A stretch of DNA of 51,343 nt. Origin: Lysobacteraceae bacterium (GTDB lineage Bacteria; Pseudomonadota; Gammaproteobacteria; Xanthomonadales; Xanthomonadaceae). The notes under the pieces are model-generated. The model saw only the letters and a program-made list of their open reading frames with translations, ran no database searches and was not told the DNA's origin. Where the stretch lies: positions 1 to 51,343 of the forward strand of contig JAITWM010000092.1 in the NCBI GenBank assembly GCA_031285265.1, in the 5' to 3' direction. Below are positions 17,403 through 27,323 of the stretch, piece after piece; position 1 is the stretch's first letter, and every line of letters starts with the position of its first letter. The position numbers were made by a program, and so were the translations under genes.

Positions 17403-18425
17403 ATGAAAGCCGTCGCGCTCACTCGCTACCTGCCGATAGACGATCCCGGTTCCCTGTTCGATACGGAATTATCTCCGCCGGAAAATCCTGGCGAACACGA
17501 TTTGCTGATTCGCGTCGAAGCCGTCTCGGTCAATCCCGTCGACACCAAGATCCGCGCACCCAAGCCACAAGAGGAGCCTGTCCCCCGAGTTCTGGGCTAT
17601 GACGCCGCCGGCACGGTCGAAGCCGTCGGCAATCGGGTGACGCTGTTCCAACCGGGCGACAAGGTCTACTACGCTGGCGATATCACCCGTCCCGGCAGCA
17701 ATGCGGAATACCAACTGGTTGACGAACGCATCGTCGGCCGCAAACCCGAAACGTTGGACTTCGCGCAAGCCGCCGCCTTGCCGTTGACGGCGATCACTGC
17801 CTGGGAGTTGTTGTTCACGCGCATGCCCTACCGTTTCGAGCAAGGGTGGCGCAGCCAGCATCTGTTGATCATCGGCGCCGCCGGCGGCGTCGGCTCAATC
17901 GCCATCCAACTCGCCAGGCTCGCCGGCTTCACTGTGATCGCGACGGCCTCGCGACCGCAGACCGTCGAATGGGTCAAATCGCTGGGTGCGCACCATGTCA
18001 TCAATCATCGTCAACCGCTGGCAGCGCAACTCAAGGCACTCGATATCGAGCATGTTCAGGCCGTCATCAACTTGGCCGATACCGATGCATACTGGAGCGT
18101 GATCGGCGATATCATCGCACCCGAAGGCCATGTCGGCCTGATCGTGGAACCGCGCACGCCTTTGCACATCGGCGATCCGTACAAAGCCAAATGCATTGGT
18201 ATCCACTGGGAATTCATGTTCGCCCGGCCACGTTTCCGTACAGCGGACATGATCGAGCAACACCATCTGCTCAATCGGGCTGCCGAACTGGTCGATGCCG
18301 GCAAATTGCGCACGACGTTGCGGGAAATACTGGGACCGATCAATGCCGCCAACCTGCGCGAAGCGCATCGCTGCCTGGAAACAGGCAGCGTCATCGGAAA
18401 ATTGGTGCTGGCGGGCTGGCCGTAA
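17403..18425 (+). CDS. zinc-type alcohol dehydrogenase family / quinone oxidoreductase-like protein
   Basis: A medium-chain dehydrogenase/reductase of 340 residues. It has a GroES-like N-terminal domain (about 25-110, with R-V-L-G-Y-D-A-A-G-T-V at 62-72) and a Rossmann NAD(P)-binding domain starting at I-I-G-A-A-G-G-V-G-S (156-165). The cysteine ligands for the structural zinc are absent, as in the NADPH:quinone reductase and YhdH-like branch. It probably reduces an activated double bond or quinone with NADPH, but the substrate cannot be inferred. AGGTG lies about five bases before the ATG. It is followed, after 171 bases, by fadH on the same strand. Confidence 0.88.
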   Translation: MKAVALTRYLPIDDPGSLFDTELSPPENPGEHDLLIRVEAVSVNPVDTKIRAPKPQEEPVPRVLGYDAAGTVEAVGNRVTLFQPGDKVYYAGDITRPGSNAEYQLVDERIVGRKPETLDFAQAAALPLTAITAWELLFTRMPYRFEQGWRSQHLLIIGAAGGVGSIAIQLARLAGFTVIATASRPQTVEWVKSLGAHHVINHRQPLAAQLKALDIEHVQAVINLADTDAYWSVIGDIIAPEGHVGLIVEPRTPLHIGDPYKAKCIGIHWEFMFARPRFRTADMIEQHHLLNRAAELVDAGKLRTTLREILGPINAANLREAHRCLETGSVIGKLVLAGWP

Positions 18426-18581
18426 CGGAACCGGTACGGACGACACTTCCCGGCCGTATTTAGGCTGGTCATTGCGAAGTAGCAGCATGAAGCCGTCACA
18501 GCGAACGCACCGAGCGGCGGCGGCCGGGCCGATTGCGCACTTGTCGCGGGTAAAAATTCGCGGCACCCTGCCATACTTTGA

Positions 18582-20639
<2,058 letters not shown>

Positions 20640-20747
20640 CCGCCAGCACGGACCTGACATCGCTACACTAAAAAATGATGAATGTCAAAAACATTTATTC
20701 ACCCCACATTTAAACAATAGCCCCTATTTTGTGCCGGATTTTAGCGC

Positions 20748-20820
20748 CCCACCCAATATCTGGTGGGTACGTCGGCGGGATATCCCGACTGACGAACGGG
20801 CGGCCAGTAAATAGGTCGCC
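20748..20820 (+). ncRNA. candidate structured 5' leader RNA of the cell-wall hydrolase
   Basis: Three successive hairpins can be drawn between fadH and the hydrolase. First, CCCACC (20748-20753) pairs GGTGGG (20762-20767). Second, GTCGG (20771-20775) pairs CCGAC (20785-20789), enclosing most of a 12-base palindrome CGGGATATCCCG (20776-20787). Third, GGCGGCC (20799-20805) pairs GGTCGCC (20814-20820) with one G-U. They end 40 bases before a small ORF with a strong ribosome-binding site. I compared it mentally with c-di-GMP, manganese, guanidine and SAH riboswitch cores and found no match. It could be a cis-regulatory RNA, an operator (the palindrome), or chance. Confidence 0.35.
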
Positions 20821-20860
20821 TCCCCATGACGCCGAAACCGCTGTCTCGCCAAGGAGAATC

Positions 20861-20929
20861 ATGGTCACGAAGGAAACGATGCATTCGCGGAAAGACGACG
20901 GTAAAGACGGAGCAAGGAGAAACCTATGA
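20861..20929 (+). CDS. 22-residue leader ORF coupled to the cell-wall hydrolase
   Basis: ATG at 20861 is preceded by AAGGAG (20851-20856) with a four-base spacer, and the frame runs 22 codons to a TGA that overlaps the hydrolase ATG as ATGA (20926-20929). The peptide is very polar and basic (starts M-V-T-K-E-T-M-H-S-R-K, ends R-R-N-L), with no signal peptide. Its position suggests a translational-coupling leader that sets hydrolase synthesis. The hydrolase also has its own AAGGAG. It may be purely regulatory. Confidence 0.45.
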   Translation: MVTKETMHSRKDDGKDGARRNL

Positions 20930-21384
20930 AACTGGCTTGGATACTTTGGTTGTCGCAGTTACTGCCGCAACCGGCCGCCGACTCTCTATGTCTGAGCACA
21001 ACCCTTTATCTGGAAGCGCGCGATCAGACCATGCGCGGCCAACAGGCCGTTGCGGAAGTGGCCCTGCGTCGTCTCGACAGCGGCTTATGGGGAGACTCCA
21101 TGTGCGATGTCGTAACTGCCCGCAAGCAGTTCGCGCCCACGCTGGTATCGCCCAGGACCAAACTGAACCACACGGAGGCCTGGAATCAGGCCGTTCTGGT
21201 CGCTTTCGAAGCGGAACGCAATTGGGCGCTGCCGAGAGGGCAGCGTAAAGAGATCGTTCCCGGCGCCAGCCATTTCGCCGCTCATGCCATCGCCAACCCG
21301 AGCTGGAGCAATGCCTACCAAGTTGCAAGAATCGGCGATCACACGTTCTATCAGGTGCAAAAGCTCGTGCCTCCCTCGTCATGA
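20926..21384 (+). CDS. SleB/CwlJ-like cell wall hydrolase
   Basis: A 152-residue exported protein of the Hydrolase_2 family (SleB/CwlJ type), which includes peptidoglycan-lytic enzymes. An N-terminal signal-like segment (MKLAWILWLSQLLPQPAADS) is followed by the family core: C-L-S-T-T-L-Y-L-E-A-R-D-Q with the catalytic-type Glu31, Q-Q-A-V-A-E-V-A-L-R-R (about 39-49), and the C-terminal G-A-S-H-F-A-A-H segment. AAGGAG lies six bases before the ATG. It follows a 22-codon ORF with ATGA overlap and a structured region, and a GC-rich hairpin follows the stop. It may remodel murein during growth, since the organism is not expected to form spores. This role is inferred. Confidence 0.85.
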   Translation: MKLAWILWLSQLLPQPAADSLCLSTTLYLEARDQTMRGQQAVAEVALRRLDSGLWGDSMCDVVTARKQFAPTLVSPRTKLNHTEAWNQAVLVAFEAERNWALPRGQRKEIVPGASHFAAHAIANPSWSNAYQVARIGDHTFYQVQKLVPPSS

Positions 21385-21425
21385 GTGAGGGTCTTTTGAT
21401 CGAAATTGTACCTATGGACAATCTG

Positions 21426-21455
21426 GCGGACCCAGAGACTTCCCGGGTCCGCTTT
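21426..21455 (+). terminator. terminator-like hairpin after the cell-wall hydrolase
   Basis: GCGGACCC (21426-21433) and GGGTCCGC (21445-21452) form a perfect 8-bp stem with an eleven-base loop, followed by only TTT. It lies 42 bases after the hydrolase stop and 24 bases before the GST start, so it should separate the two units. Confidence 0.6.
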
Positions 21456-21478
21456 CCATCTTCCCCTCGGAGATACCG

Positions 21479-22087
21479 ATGAAGCTTTACACCATGCCCG
21501 GTGCCTGTTCTCTGGCCGACCATATCGTGTTGCACTGGTCCCAGCTGCCTTTCGAAGTGCAGGTGATATCGCACGAAAACACCAAGAGCCCCGAATATCT
21601 CAAACTCAACCCGGCCGGTTCGGTTCCCGTATTGATCGACGGCGACTGGGCGCTGACCCAGAATTCCGCCATTTTGCATTACATCGCCGAAATCGCCCCC
21701 GGCGCTCAGCTCAATGGCGACGGCACTCCCCAGGGCCGCGCCGAAGTCAACCGCTGGTTAGGACTGATCAACGCCGATCTCCATCCGGCATACCGGCCTC
21801 TGTTCGGCGGCACCCGGTATCTGCAGGATCCGGATGTCATTGCCAAAACCCAGGACTCGGCCCGCACCAAGCTTCGCGAATATTACGAACGCATCGATAC
21901 GCAGCTGCGTGGCCGCGATTGGCTGACCGGTAAACGTTCGATCGCCGACGCTTATCTGTTCGTCACCCTGCTCTGGGCCAGAGCCCTGAATGTCGATCTG
22001 GGTGGACTGGATAACCTGGAACGATTCTCTCAAAGCATGCTGGCGGACCCGGGAGTGATCGCTGCGATGAAGACCGAAGGCTTGTAA
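21479..22087 (+). CDS. gst: glutathione S-transferase, beta-class-like
   Basis: A 202-residue cytosolic GST. It has a thioredoxin-fold N-terminal domain (1-80) with Cys10 in M-P-G-A-C-S, the position used by the beta-class E. coli GstA, the cis-proline V-P-V-L at about 54-57 and the N-S-A-I glutathione-contact segment near 66-69. An all-helical C-terminal domain contains S-I-A-D-A-Y (about 159-164), the N-capping-box motif. It conjugates or reduces electrophiles with glutathione. CGGAG lies eight bases before the ATG. A long hairpin follows at 22141-22181. Confidence 0.93.
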   Translation: MKLYTMPGACSLADHIVLHWSQLPFEVQVISHENTKSPEYLKLNPAGSVPVLIDGDWALTQNSAILHYIAEIAPGAQLNGDGTPQGRAEVNRWLGLINADLHPAYRPLFGGTRYLQDPDVIAKTQDSARTKLREYYERIDTQLRGRDWLTGKRSIADAYLFVTLLWARALNVDLGGLDNLERFSQSMLADPGVIAAMKTEGL

Positions 22088-22548
22088 TCACCTTCCGATT
22101 GCAGCGCGTCACAGAGGCTCGCTCCGCAAAAACCGATATCTTCTGCGGGTGTCATCGTTTCCCGTCATGACATCCGCAGAATACAGTCTTGTCAAACGAT
22201 CGCGCTCCTGCGCCTGCCTGCCGACAAGGGCGAATTTCCTTCCATCACGGCGCCCTGCAGGCACCACGATGATCGTCGCCAGGAACGTGCAACGGCAACG
22301 GCTCCTCGCCTTCGATCATTCCGTTCCGAAGCATCGGCCCGACTGGCCCGTGCCGGAGTCCGCTCATGCGGACGGAGACGCTCCGATGCAGAGAGCCGTT
22401 CCGACGCGCAACGCCGATTCCCTCCCGAACACCCGCCACATCACACCATTGCGCCGACGACGACATCGTCATCGGCACATGCCCGACCGCTATGGGAATG
22501 ATCGGGTATGCTCCACGGCGTTCGCGTTATTCCGCCGGAAAGAATGCA
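22088..22548. other. 461-base intergenic region before the UDG-family gene
   Basis: Apart from the hairpin at 22141-22181 I see no supported feature. Open frames on both strands (for example 22245-22478 on -) are Arg/Pro/His-rich, as expected of noncoding GC-rich DNA, and lack ribosome-binding sites. It is one of the longest gene-free stretches here and lies next to a gene of apparently foreign type. Confidence 0.4.
22141..22181 (+). terminator. 15-bp hairpin downstream of gst
   Basis: TTCTGCGGGTGTCAT (22141-22155) and ATGACATCCGCAGAA (22167-22181) pair over fifteen positions with a single G-U wobble and an eleven-base loop, 53 bases after the gst stop. No U run follows (TACAGTC), so it is probably a U-less terminator or an RNase-resistant 3' end. 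On DNA level it is also an extended inverted repeat. Confidence 0.55.
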
Positions 22549-23172
22549 ATGAAGCTCAATATCGAAAACCATTTGCGGCAACGTCTGCGCGATCAACCTC
22601 GTTTGGCGGGCCAGGATCTCCGGCTGCCCAAGATCGTCCTCGATCCAAGCAAGGTCAAAGCGGTCATGATCAATGAAGTCGTCCCACCCGATCCGAACGA
22701 CGATTTCTATGGCAATCGCTCCGTATCCGCCTATATGGAAAGCGCCATCCGGTTGTTCCGCAACGCCGGCATCCCCATCACGGAGATCGGGGACATCCTG
22801 AAAATGGGCATTTACCTGACCAATGCCGTAAAAACGCCGAAGACCGGCTATGACATCGAACGCCAGATCATCCAGCAACATGCATCGATCCTGGAATGGG
22901 AACTCGATCTGTTTCCCAATCTGGCCGTCATCGCGTTGATGGGAGACGTCGCGAAGAAATCCTTCAATGGCATCGCCAAGAAAAAGACCGGGAAGAACGC
23001 CATTCCCGCCGGTTCCACCTATAAGCTTCGCGCCGAAGAATTCCATTGCGGAAGAATTCGAATCCTCCCGTCATACATCATGACCGGAAAGAACCTGCTG
23101 ATCGAGAAATCCAAATCCACGATGGTCAGCGACGACATCCGCCGCATGAAAAGGCTGATAACCGGCGATTGA
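22549..23172 (+). CDS. uracil-DNA glycosylase superfamily protein of uncertain function
   Basis: A 207-residue basic protein that I recognise as the 'uracil-DNA glycosylase family' group common in Firmicutes and Bacteroidetes. Typical segments are V-M-I-N-E-V-V-P-P-D-P-N-D-D-F-Y (about 40-55), G-I-Y-L-T-N-A-V-K-T-P-K-T-G-Y (about 86-100), N-L-A-V-I-A-L-M-G-D-V-A-K-K (about 124-137) and the C-terminal I-L-P-S-Y-I-M-T-G-K-N-L-L-I-E-K block. UDG enzymes remove deaminated bases, but this branch has not, to my knowledge, been assigned a substrate. The ATG at 22549 has GGAAAG six bases upstream and starts at the family N-terminus. Longer readings to 22366 are rejected. The Lys-rich composition differs from its neighbours, which suggests acquisition by transfer. 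Confidence 0.75.
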   Translation: MKLNIENHLRQRLRDQPRLAGQDLRLPKIVLDPSKVKAVMINEVVPPDPNDDFYGNRSVSAYMESAIRLFRNAGIPITEIGDILKMGIYLTNAVKTPKTGYDIERQIIQQHASILEWELDLFPNLAVIALMGDVAKKSFNGIAKKKTGKNAIPAGSTYKLRAEEFHCGRIRILPSYIMTGKNLLIEKSKSTMVSDDIRRMKRLITGD

Positions 23173-23266
23173 CGCCGCACGGACGCCTATGCCGTTGCGG
23201 TGCCGGCGGCCGGCTTCCGTTTTCATGCGCCGTTTGCAGGCCCCGCATGGGGAGAATCGTCTCCCG

Positions 23267-23800
23267 TTACATCCGCAGTACGCCGGGCACCGTACAGTTT
23301 TCGATCATCGCATGCGCCGAGGCGGCATTCTCCGTATCGCCGCGCGCCAAGCGCGATTGCTCGACCGTCGCCCAATGCCGGCGGCACAATGGTCCAGTCT
23401 GCGACCCCAACTCGACGGCGCGCAAGGAAAGCGTTTCCGCACGCGTGTATTCCCGTTGCAACAGAGCGATTTCCGCACGCTCCTGCAACAATGCCGGATC
23501 ATCGGCGACAAGCAATAACGCCTGATTCAAATCGTCGGCTGCTTTGCGCAGGTTGCCGAGATCGCGCGCGAGCTTGGCCGATTCGCGCAAATCTTCGACT
23601 TCGGGATCGCGCAAAGGCTGGACATTCAGCTCCGTATCGTCGATCCCGGCGACGGCATCGATCTGCGCCATCCGCTGCTGAGGCGAGGGACCGGATGGAC
23701 CCGCCGGACGGGTCGGCGGCGCATCGGCCAGACAACCGGCCAACGTCATCGTCAACGCGGCAAGCAGCAAACGGGATATCGATTTCATACGAACGGACAT
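23267..23800 (-). CDS. TPR-type lipoprotein co-transcribed with mrcB
   Basis: A 177-residue predicted lipoprotein. Signal sequence M-S-V-R-M-K-S-I-S-R-L-L-L-A-A-L-T-M-T is followed by lipobox L-A-G-C (lipidated Cys23), a Pro/Gly linker, and two or three TPR-like helical hairpins (about 65-150; e.g. A-A-D-D-L-N-Q-A-L-L-L-V-A-D-D-P). The ATG at 23800 overlaps the mrcB stop as TAATG, so translation is coupled; an in-frame Met four codons later is an alternative. Its position directly after PBP1b suggests an outer-membrane partner of that synthase, analogous in idea to the LpoB-PBP1b pairing, but it does not resemble LpoB and this is inference. Confidence 0.8.
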   Translation of the reverse strand: MSVRMKSISRLLLAALTMTLAGCLADAPPTRPAGPSGPSPQQRMAQIDAVAGIDDTELNVQPLRDPEVEDLRESAKLARDLGNLRKAADDLNQALLLVADDPALLQERAEIALLQREYTRAETLSLRAVELGSQTGPLCRRHWATVEQSRLARGDTENAASAHAMIENCTVPGVLRM

Positions 23801-26214
23801 TACGGTACGGGGGATTCGGTTACCGGTGGTGGATCGCGTTCCACTCCCAACCAGCGGCGCCAACGGCTGCCTTCCTGCGATTCATCGCCGGAATCGTTGA
23901 ATGTTCCCTGCTCCGGCAGACAGGATTCATATGCCGGTACGAAGCCGGCCACAAAAGCAAAACGCTCCGCGCCCGGACATATCTCATCGGTACTGTAATT
24001 TCCCCCACCCTGAATCCATCGCCACTCGATACCCGGATTCGTTACCCGCAACGGGGTACTCGGCAGATGCGTGAACAGCCCCGACCAGACCCGCATCGCG
24101 CCGGTCGCCCCGTACAGGCCGGTTTGTTCATTCTGATCGTTGCCCATCCAGACAACCGCCAAATGATCGCCCGTGTATCCGGCAAACCAACTATCACGAC
24201 CATCGTTGCTGGTGCCGGTCTTGCCCGCCGGCGACAGACGGCCCAAGCCATCACGCAACAAACGGCGGCCCGTGCCGGCGGTAACGACTTGCTGCAAAGC
24301 AATGCTGATCAGATTGGCCGCGATCGAATCGCCTTCCTGCGCCGGTGCCGGTACTTTGTCGTAGCGCTTGAGCAAATTACCCTCCGGATCGAGAACGCCG
24401 CGCACGCTGCGCAATGGCTGGATCTCTCCGCCGGATGCGAGAAACTGATACAACTGCGCCATCGCGTACGGGCTCTGATCGGTCGAACCCAGAATCAGTG
24501 ACGGATTGGCATCGGACTTGATACCGGCCAAGGCCTTGATCAGCTCGGACAACCGACCGGGACCAAGCTCCATACCGATCCGCACCGTTGCCTGATTGTA
24601 GGAATGCGCCAGCGCTTCGGCCATGCGCACCGTCCCATGGCTCCGATTATCCGAATTGGACGGCGTCCAATGCCGCCCGCGCGTCAACGGCACGGATACC
24701 GCCGTATCCTCGACCCAACTGGCCAATGAATACCGCTGCGGCTGCGCCAATGCCAGCAAATAGACGAACGGCTTGAGCAACGATCCCACCGGTCGATGCG
24801 CATCGATCACGCGATTGAATCCGGGCAGATCGACATCGCTGCCGCCCACCGCCGCCAGCACTTCGCCGTTATGCACATCCGTCACGATCGCACTCGCTTG
24901 CAGCGGCGGCCGTTTGCCGGTCTGCAATCCTTCGATCGTCTGAGTGATCGCTTCTTCCGTGTAGAACTGCGCCGAAGGCGACATGCCGGTCAATACGGTC
25001 AAGCCGGCTCCGCGCAATGCGCTCTCGGGATAATCGTTGGCCAACTGCCGACGTACCAGATCGACATAAGCCGGGAATCGGTTGGCGACGATCACCCCGG
25101 GAGTACGAGTCACGCCCAGCGGTGCGGCAAGCGCCCGCCGATAGTCCGCGTCATCGATCAATCCGGTTTCATGCAGCATGCCGAGCGCGATGGCACGACG
25201 CTCCTTGGCGCGCTCTGGCCAGCGGCGCGGATCGTAATGGGATGGCCCTTTCACCAGTCCGATCAACAGCGCGACATGCTCGATATCCAGCGAGTTCAAA
25301 TCCCTGCCGAACCAGAACTCGGCACCGGCCGCCACGCCGTGTATCGCTTGACTGCCGCGTTGTCCCAGATAGACCTGATTGAGATAGGTTTCAAGAATCG
25401 TGCGTTTGTCGTAGCGCGCTTCGAGAATCAACGCATATAGAACTTCGTTGAATTTCCGCCAGACCGTGCGCTCCTGACCGATCCCAAGCAAGCCGCTGCG
25501 CGCCAGCTGCTGCGTCAATGTACTGCCTCCCTGCATGGTTTCGCCGCGAGTGCGCGCCATGACCCAAAGCGCACGCAGAACACCGCGAAAATCGACGCCA
25601 TGGTGACGGCTGAAATCGCGGTCCTCGACCGCTTGCAGGCCGGTCACCAGCAACTCGGGCACTTCTTCAATCTGCACCAGGCGCCGTTCTTCCTGCCTTT
25701 GCCCATACAACGTGGCAATACGTGCCGGGTCGAGCCGGACCTTCGTCACCGCACTCCGGGTTTCCGGATCGCGCAACGCAGCCACTCGCTCGCCTGACAG
25801 CATCACTTCGATCCGCCGCGGCGCCACCGGCCCATCGACATCGATATAACCGCGGCTGGAAATCAGAAACCGGCCCTGCTCACGTCTGAAACTCCCACGG
25901 CGAACGCCTTGATCGTCCTCCAGATAGGCCGCGGCATCCAGCTCTTTCCGCAACGTCGAAGCGTCCATGGCCGTTCCGACTTCCAACTGTAACGGCCGCG
26001 CATAAACACGCGTGGGAATCTGCCATTGTAGAGTGCCGAAACGCGCACTGATCTGCTGGTTCAGATACCACATGTAAGGAACCAGGAACCCCAGGCCGAA
26101 TCCGATAACGCACAGCACGAGCACAGGCAATGCCCGCCTCCAGCCGGAACCGGCGACGCCGTCGTCTCGATCGTCGTACTCTTCGCTATCGTCGTAATCG
26201 TGTTGGCGCGGCAC
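23800..26214 (-). CDS. mrcB: penicillin-binding protein 1B (bifunctional transglycosylase/transpeptidase)
   Basis: Inner-membrane enzyme that polymerises lipid II glycan chains and crosslinks peptides in the periplasm. In 804 residues: an acidic cytoplasmic tail (1-25), one transmembrane helix (about 28-52), a UB2H-like region (about 60-150), a GT51 domain with the catalytic Glu in E-D-R-D-F-S-R-H-H-G (197-206) and G-G-S-T-L-T-Q-Q (229-236), and a transpeptidase domain with S478-L-L-K481, S538-Y-N540 and K665-T-G667. Start is a GTG (complement of 26212-26214) without a clear ribosome-binding site. It may be coupled to the short ORF that ends inside its first codons. The lipoprotein follows by TAATG overlap. 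Confidence 0.95.
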   Translation of the reverse strand: MPRQHDYDDSEEYDDRDDGVAGSGWRRALPVLVLCVIGFGLGFLVPYMWYLNQQISARFGTLQWQIPTRVYARPLQLEVGTAMDASTLRKELDAAAYLEDDQGVRRGSFRREQGRFLISSRGYIDVDGPVAPRRIEVMLSGERVAALRDPETRSAVTKVRLDPARIATLYGQRQEERRLVQIEEVPELLVTGLQAVEDRDFSRHHGVDFRGVLRALWVMARTRGETMQGGSTLTQQLARSGLLGIGQERTVWRKFNEVLYALILEARYDKRTILETYLNQVYLGQRGSQAIHGVAAGAEFWFGRDLNSLDIEHVALLIGLVKGPSHYDPRRWPERAKERRAIALGMLHETGLIDDADYRRALAAPLGVTRTPGVIVANRFPAYVDLVRRQLANDYPESALRGAGLTVLTGMSPSAQFYTEEAITQTIEGLQTGKRPPLQASAIVTDVHNGEVLAAVGGSDVDLPGFNRVIDAHRPVGSLLKPFVYLLALAQPQRYSLASWVEDTAVSVPLTRGRHWTPSNSDNRSHGTVRMAEALAHSYNQATVRIGMELGPGRLSELIKALAGIKSDANPSLILGSTDQSPYAMAQLYQFLASGGEIQPLRSVRGVLDPEGNLLKRYDKVPAPAQEGDSIAANLISIALQQVVTAGTGRRLLRDGLGRLSPAGKTGTSNDGRDSWFAGYTGDHLAVVWMGNDQNEQTGLYGATGAMRVWSGLFTHLPSTPLRVTNPGIEWRWIQGGGNYSTDEICPGAERFAFVAGFVPAYESCLPEQGTFNDSGDESQEGSRWRRWLGVERDPPPVTESPVP

Positions 26215-26320
26215 AGGGAAATAGCAAGTGAAACCTGCGGCAGTCTAACTGTTGTTGCAGCCATTCGATGATGCGGGTCGAGACACCGTTGCGCCTGTAT
26301 TGAGGTTCAAGCGACTCCAT
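26186..26320 (-). CDS. possible 44-residue coupled ORF between the glycosyltransferase and mrcB
   Basis: An ATG (complement of 26318-26320) overlaps the glycosyltransferase stop as TGATG and opens 44 codons that end 29 bases inside mrcB. The peptide begins M-E-S-L-E-P-Q-Y-R-R-N-G-V-S-T-R-I-I-E-W-L, which faintly recalls the acetyl-CoA-binding turn of GNAT acetyltransferases, then becomes basic and Cys-containing. It could be a microprotein, a coupling ORF for mrcB (which lacks its own ribosome-binding site), or a remnant. No family recognised. Confidence 0.3.
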   Translation of the reverse strand: MESLEPQYRRNGVSTRIIEWLQQQLDCRRFHLLFPCAAPTRLRR

Positions 26321-27246
26321 CAATCCGGGTAGCGGCCAAGACGCCCACGCACTCCGTGCCAGAGCCCTTGCAACATCCTGCGCGCATTCTCCAATCTCGG
26401 CGTCACGAACAGCGACATCCCGACCAGCTTGAGCAGCAGCCGCGGCACGTCCTGTGCGATCCAGCGCCCGGGAGTCTCCCGGCGCCGGTACAGAATCACC
26501 CGGTTACGCATCATGTAATACAACCGCAATGGGCCATGGACCACGACCGGATGCCGCAACAGCGGCACCTTGCGCAAACGGTCTCCGATCCGATGCCGCA
26601 TCCCCGCATCGCAAATCCCATACAGTCGATAGCCGTGATACTTCGCCCGGAACGACCACTCCAGATCGACGTTATCGATGAACAGACCCGCATCCATGCC
26701 GCCGACCGTCTCCAACACGGTCAACGGAATCAACGACCCCGAGCTGATCAGAAAATCGCAGTCGATCACCTCTCCTGGACTGCCATACAACTTGCGGTTG
26801 AGCGGAAATCCGATCTTCACGAACGGCGCCTGTTCACCGGTACGGACATCACGGAAGCACGCACCCACCGCAGCGACCGGCATTCCGGCCTGTAGCTCGA
26901 CCAACCGCGATCTCAGCGTTTGCACCATATCTGGATCGAGCAGACTGTCTTGATCGAGGATCAACAGGTACGAGAATCCGGCTTCGGCAGCGAATCGGGC
27001 CGCATGATTGATCGCCGCGCCGAGACCGACATTCTCCTCCGAACGCAACACCGTCACATATCCGTCGCCAACCTCCGACAGATACCCGTCGTAATCCACG
27101 CTCATGTCCATGCTGGCATTGTCGAAAATCAGCAGACGACCGACCTGGCCGACGACACACGCCACCACTTCCCGCAACAAAGCCAATTCCGGACGATACG
27201 CGACGATGACCGCGCAAACATCGTCGACACGCATCGCGCTATTCAT
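26320..27246 (-). CDS. family 2 glycosyltransferase (rhamnosyltransferase-like)
   Basis: A 308-residue GT-A fold glycosyltransferase. It shows the N-terminal nucleotide-binding strand (C-A-V-I-V-A-Y-R-P, 11-19), N-V-G-L-G-A-A-I-N (72-80), the metal-binding D98-Q-D100 (L-L-I-L-D-Q-D-S) and acceptor-side motifs G-M-D-A-G-L-F-I-D-N-V-D-L-E-W (about 180-194), where the D-x-E-W is typical of the rhamnosyltransferase (RfbF/RfbN-like) group. It is soluble or peripheral with a basic C-terminal helix region. It probably adds a sugar to a surface polysaccharide or lipid-linked precursor. It lies between an SDR protein and mrcB, with 25- and 44-codon ORFs overlapping its two ends. Confidence 0.85.
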   Translation of the reverse strand: MNSAMRVDDVCAVIVAYRPELALLREVVACVVGQVGRLLIFDNASMDMSVDYDGYLSEVGDGYVTVLRSEENVGLGAAINHAARFAAEAGFSYLLILDQDSLLDPDMVQTLRSRLVELQAGMPVAAVGACFRDVRTGEQAPFVKIGFPLNRKLYGSPGEVIDCDFLISSGSLIPLTVLETVGGMDAGLFIDNVDLEWSFRAKYHGYRLYGICDAGMRHRIGDRLRKVPLLRHPVVVHGPLRLYYMMRNRVILYRRRETPGRWIAQDVPRLLLKLVGMSLFVTPRLENARRMLQGLWHGVRGRLGRYPD

Positions 27247-27316
27247 CGCATTCGCATTCCCGCATGAAAGACTCGGAATCCGCCGCTGCGCTCATCGCTT
27301 CCGACCACCCGATCAT
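27239..27316 (-). CDS. possible 25-residue coupled ORF between the SDR gene and glycosyltransferase
   Basis: ATG (complement of 27314-27316) lies seven bases after the SDR stop, with GAGGA at the end of the SDR gene as ribosome-binding site. The frame runs 25 codons and overlaps the glycosyltransferase start by eight bases. The peptide is acidic with two Cys near its end (ends R-E-C-E-C-D-E). It would carry ribosomes from the SDR gene to the glycosyltransferase, whose own ribosome-binding site is poor. It may be regulatory or chance. Confidence 0.3.
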   Translation of the reverse strand: MIGWSEAMSAAADSESFMRECECDE

Positions 27317-27323
27317 ATGCCAC

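Noticed and set aside
20748-20820. Known riboswitch (c-di-GMP-I, yybP-ykoY, mini-ykkC, SAH)
   Set aside because: The invariant core sequences of these classes are absent, so it is kept only as an unclassified structured region.
22245-22478. 78-codon - strand frame in the gap after gst
   Set aside because: Opposite to both neighbours, no ribosome-binding site, random-looking composition.
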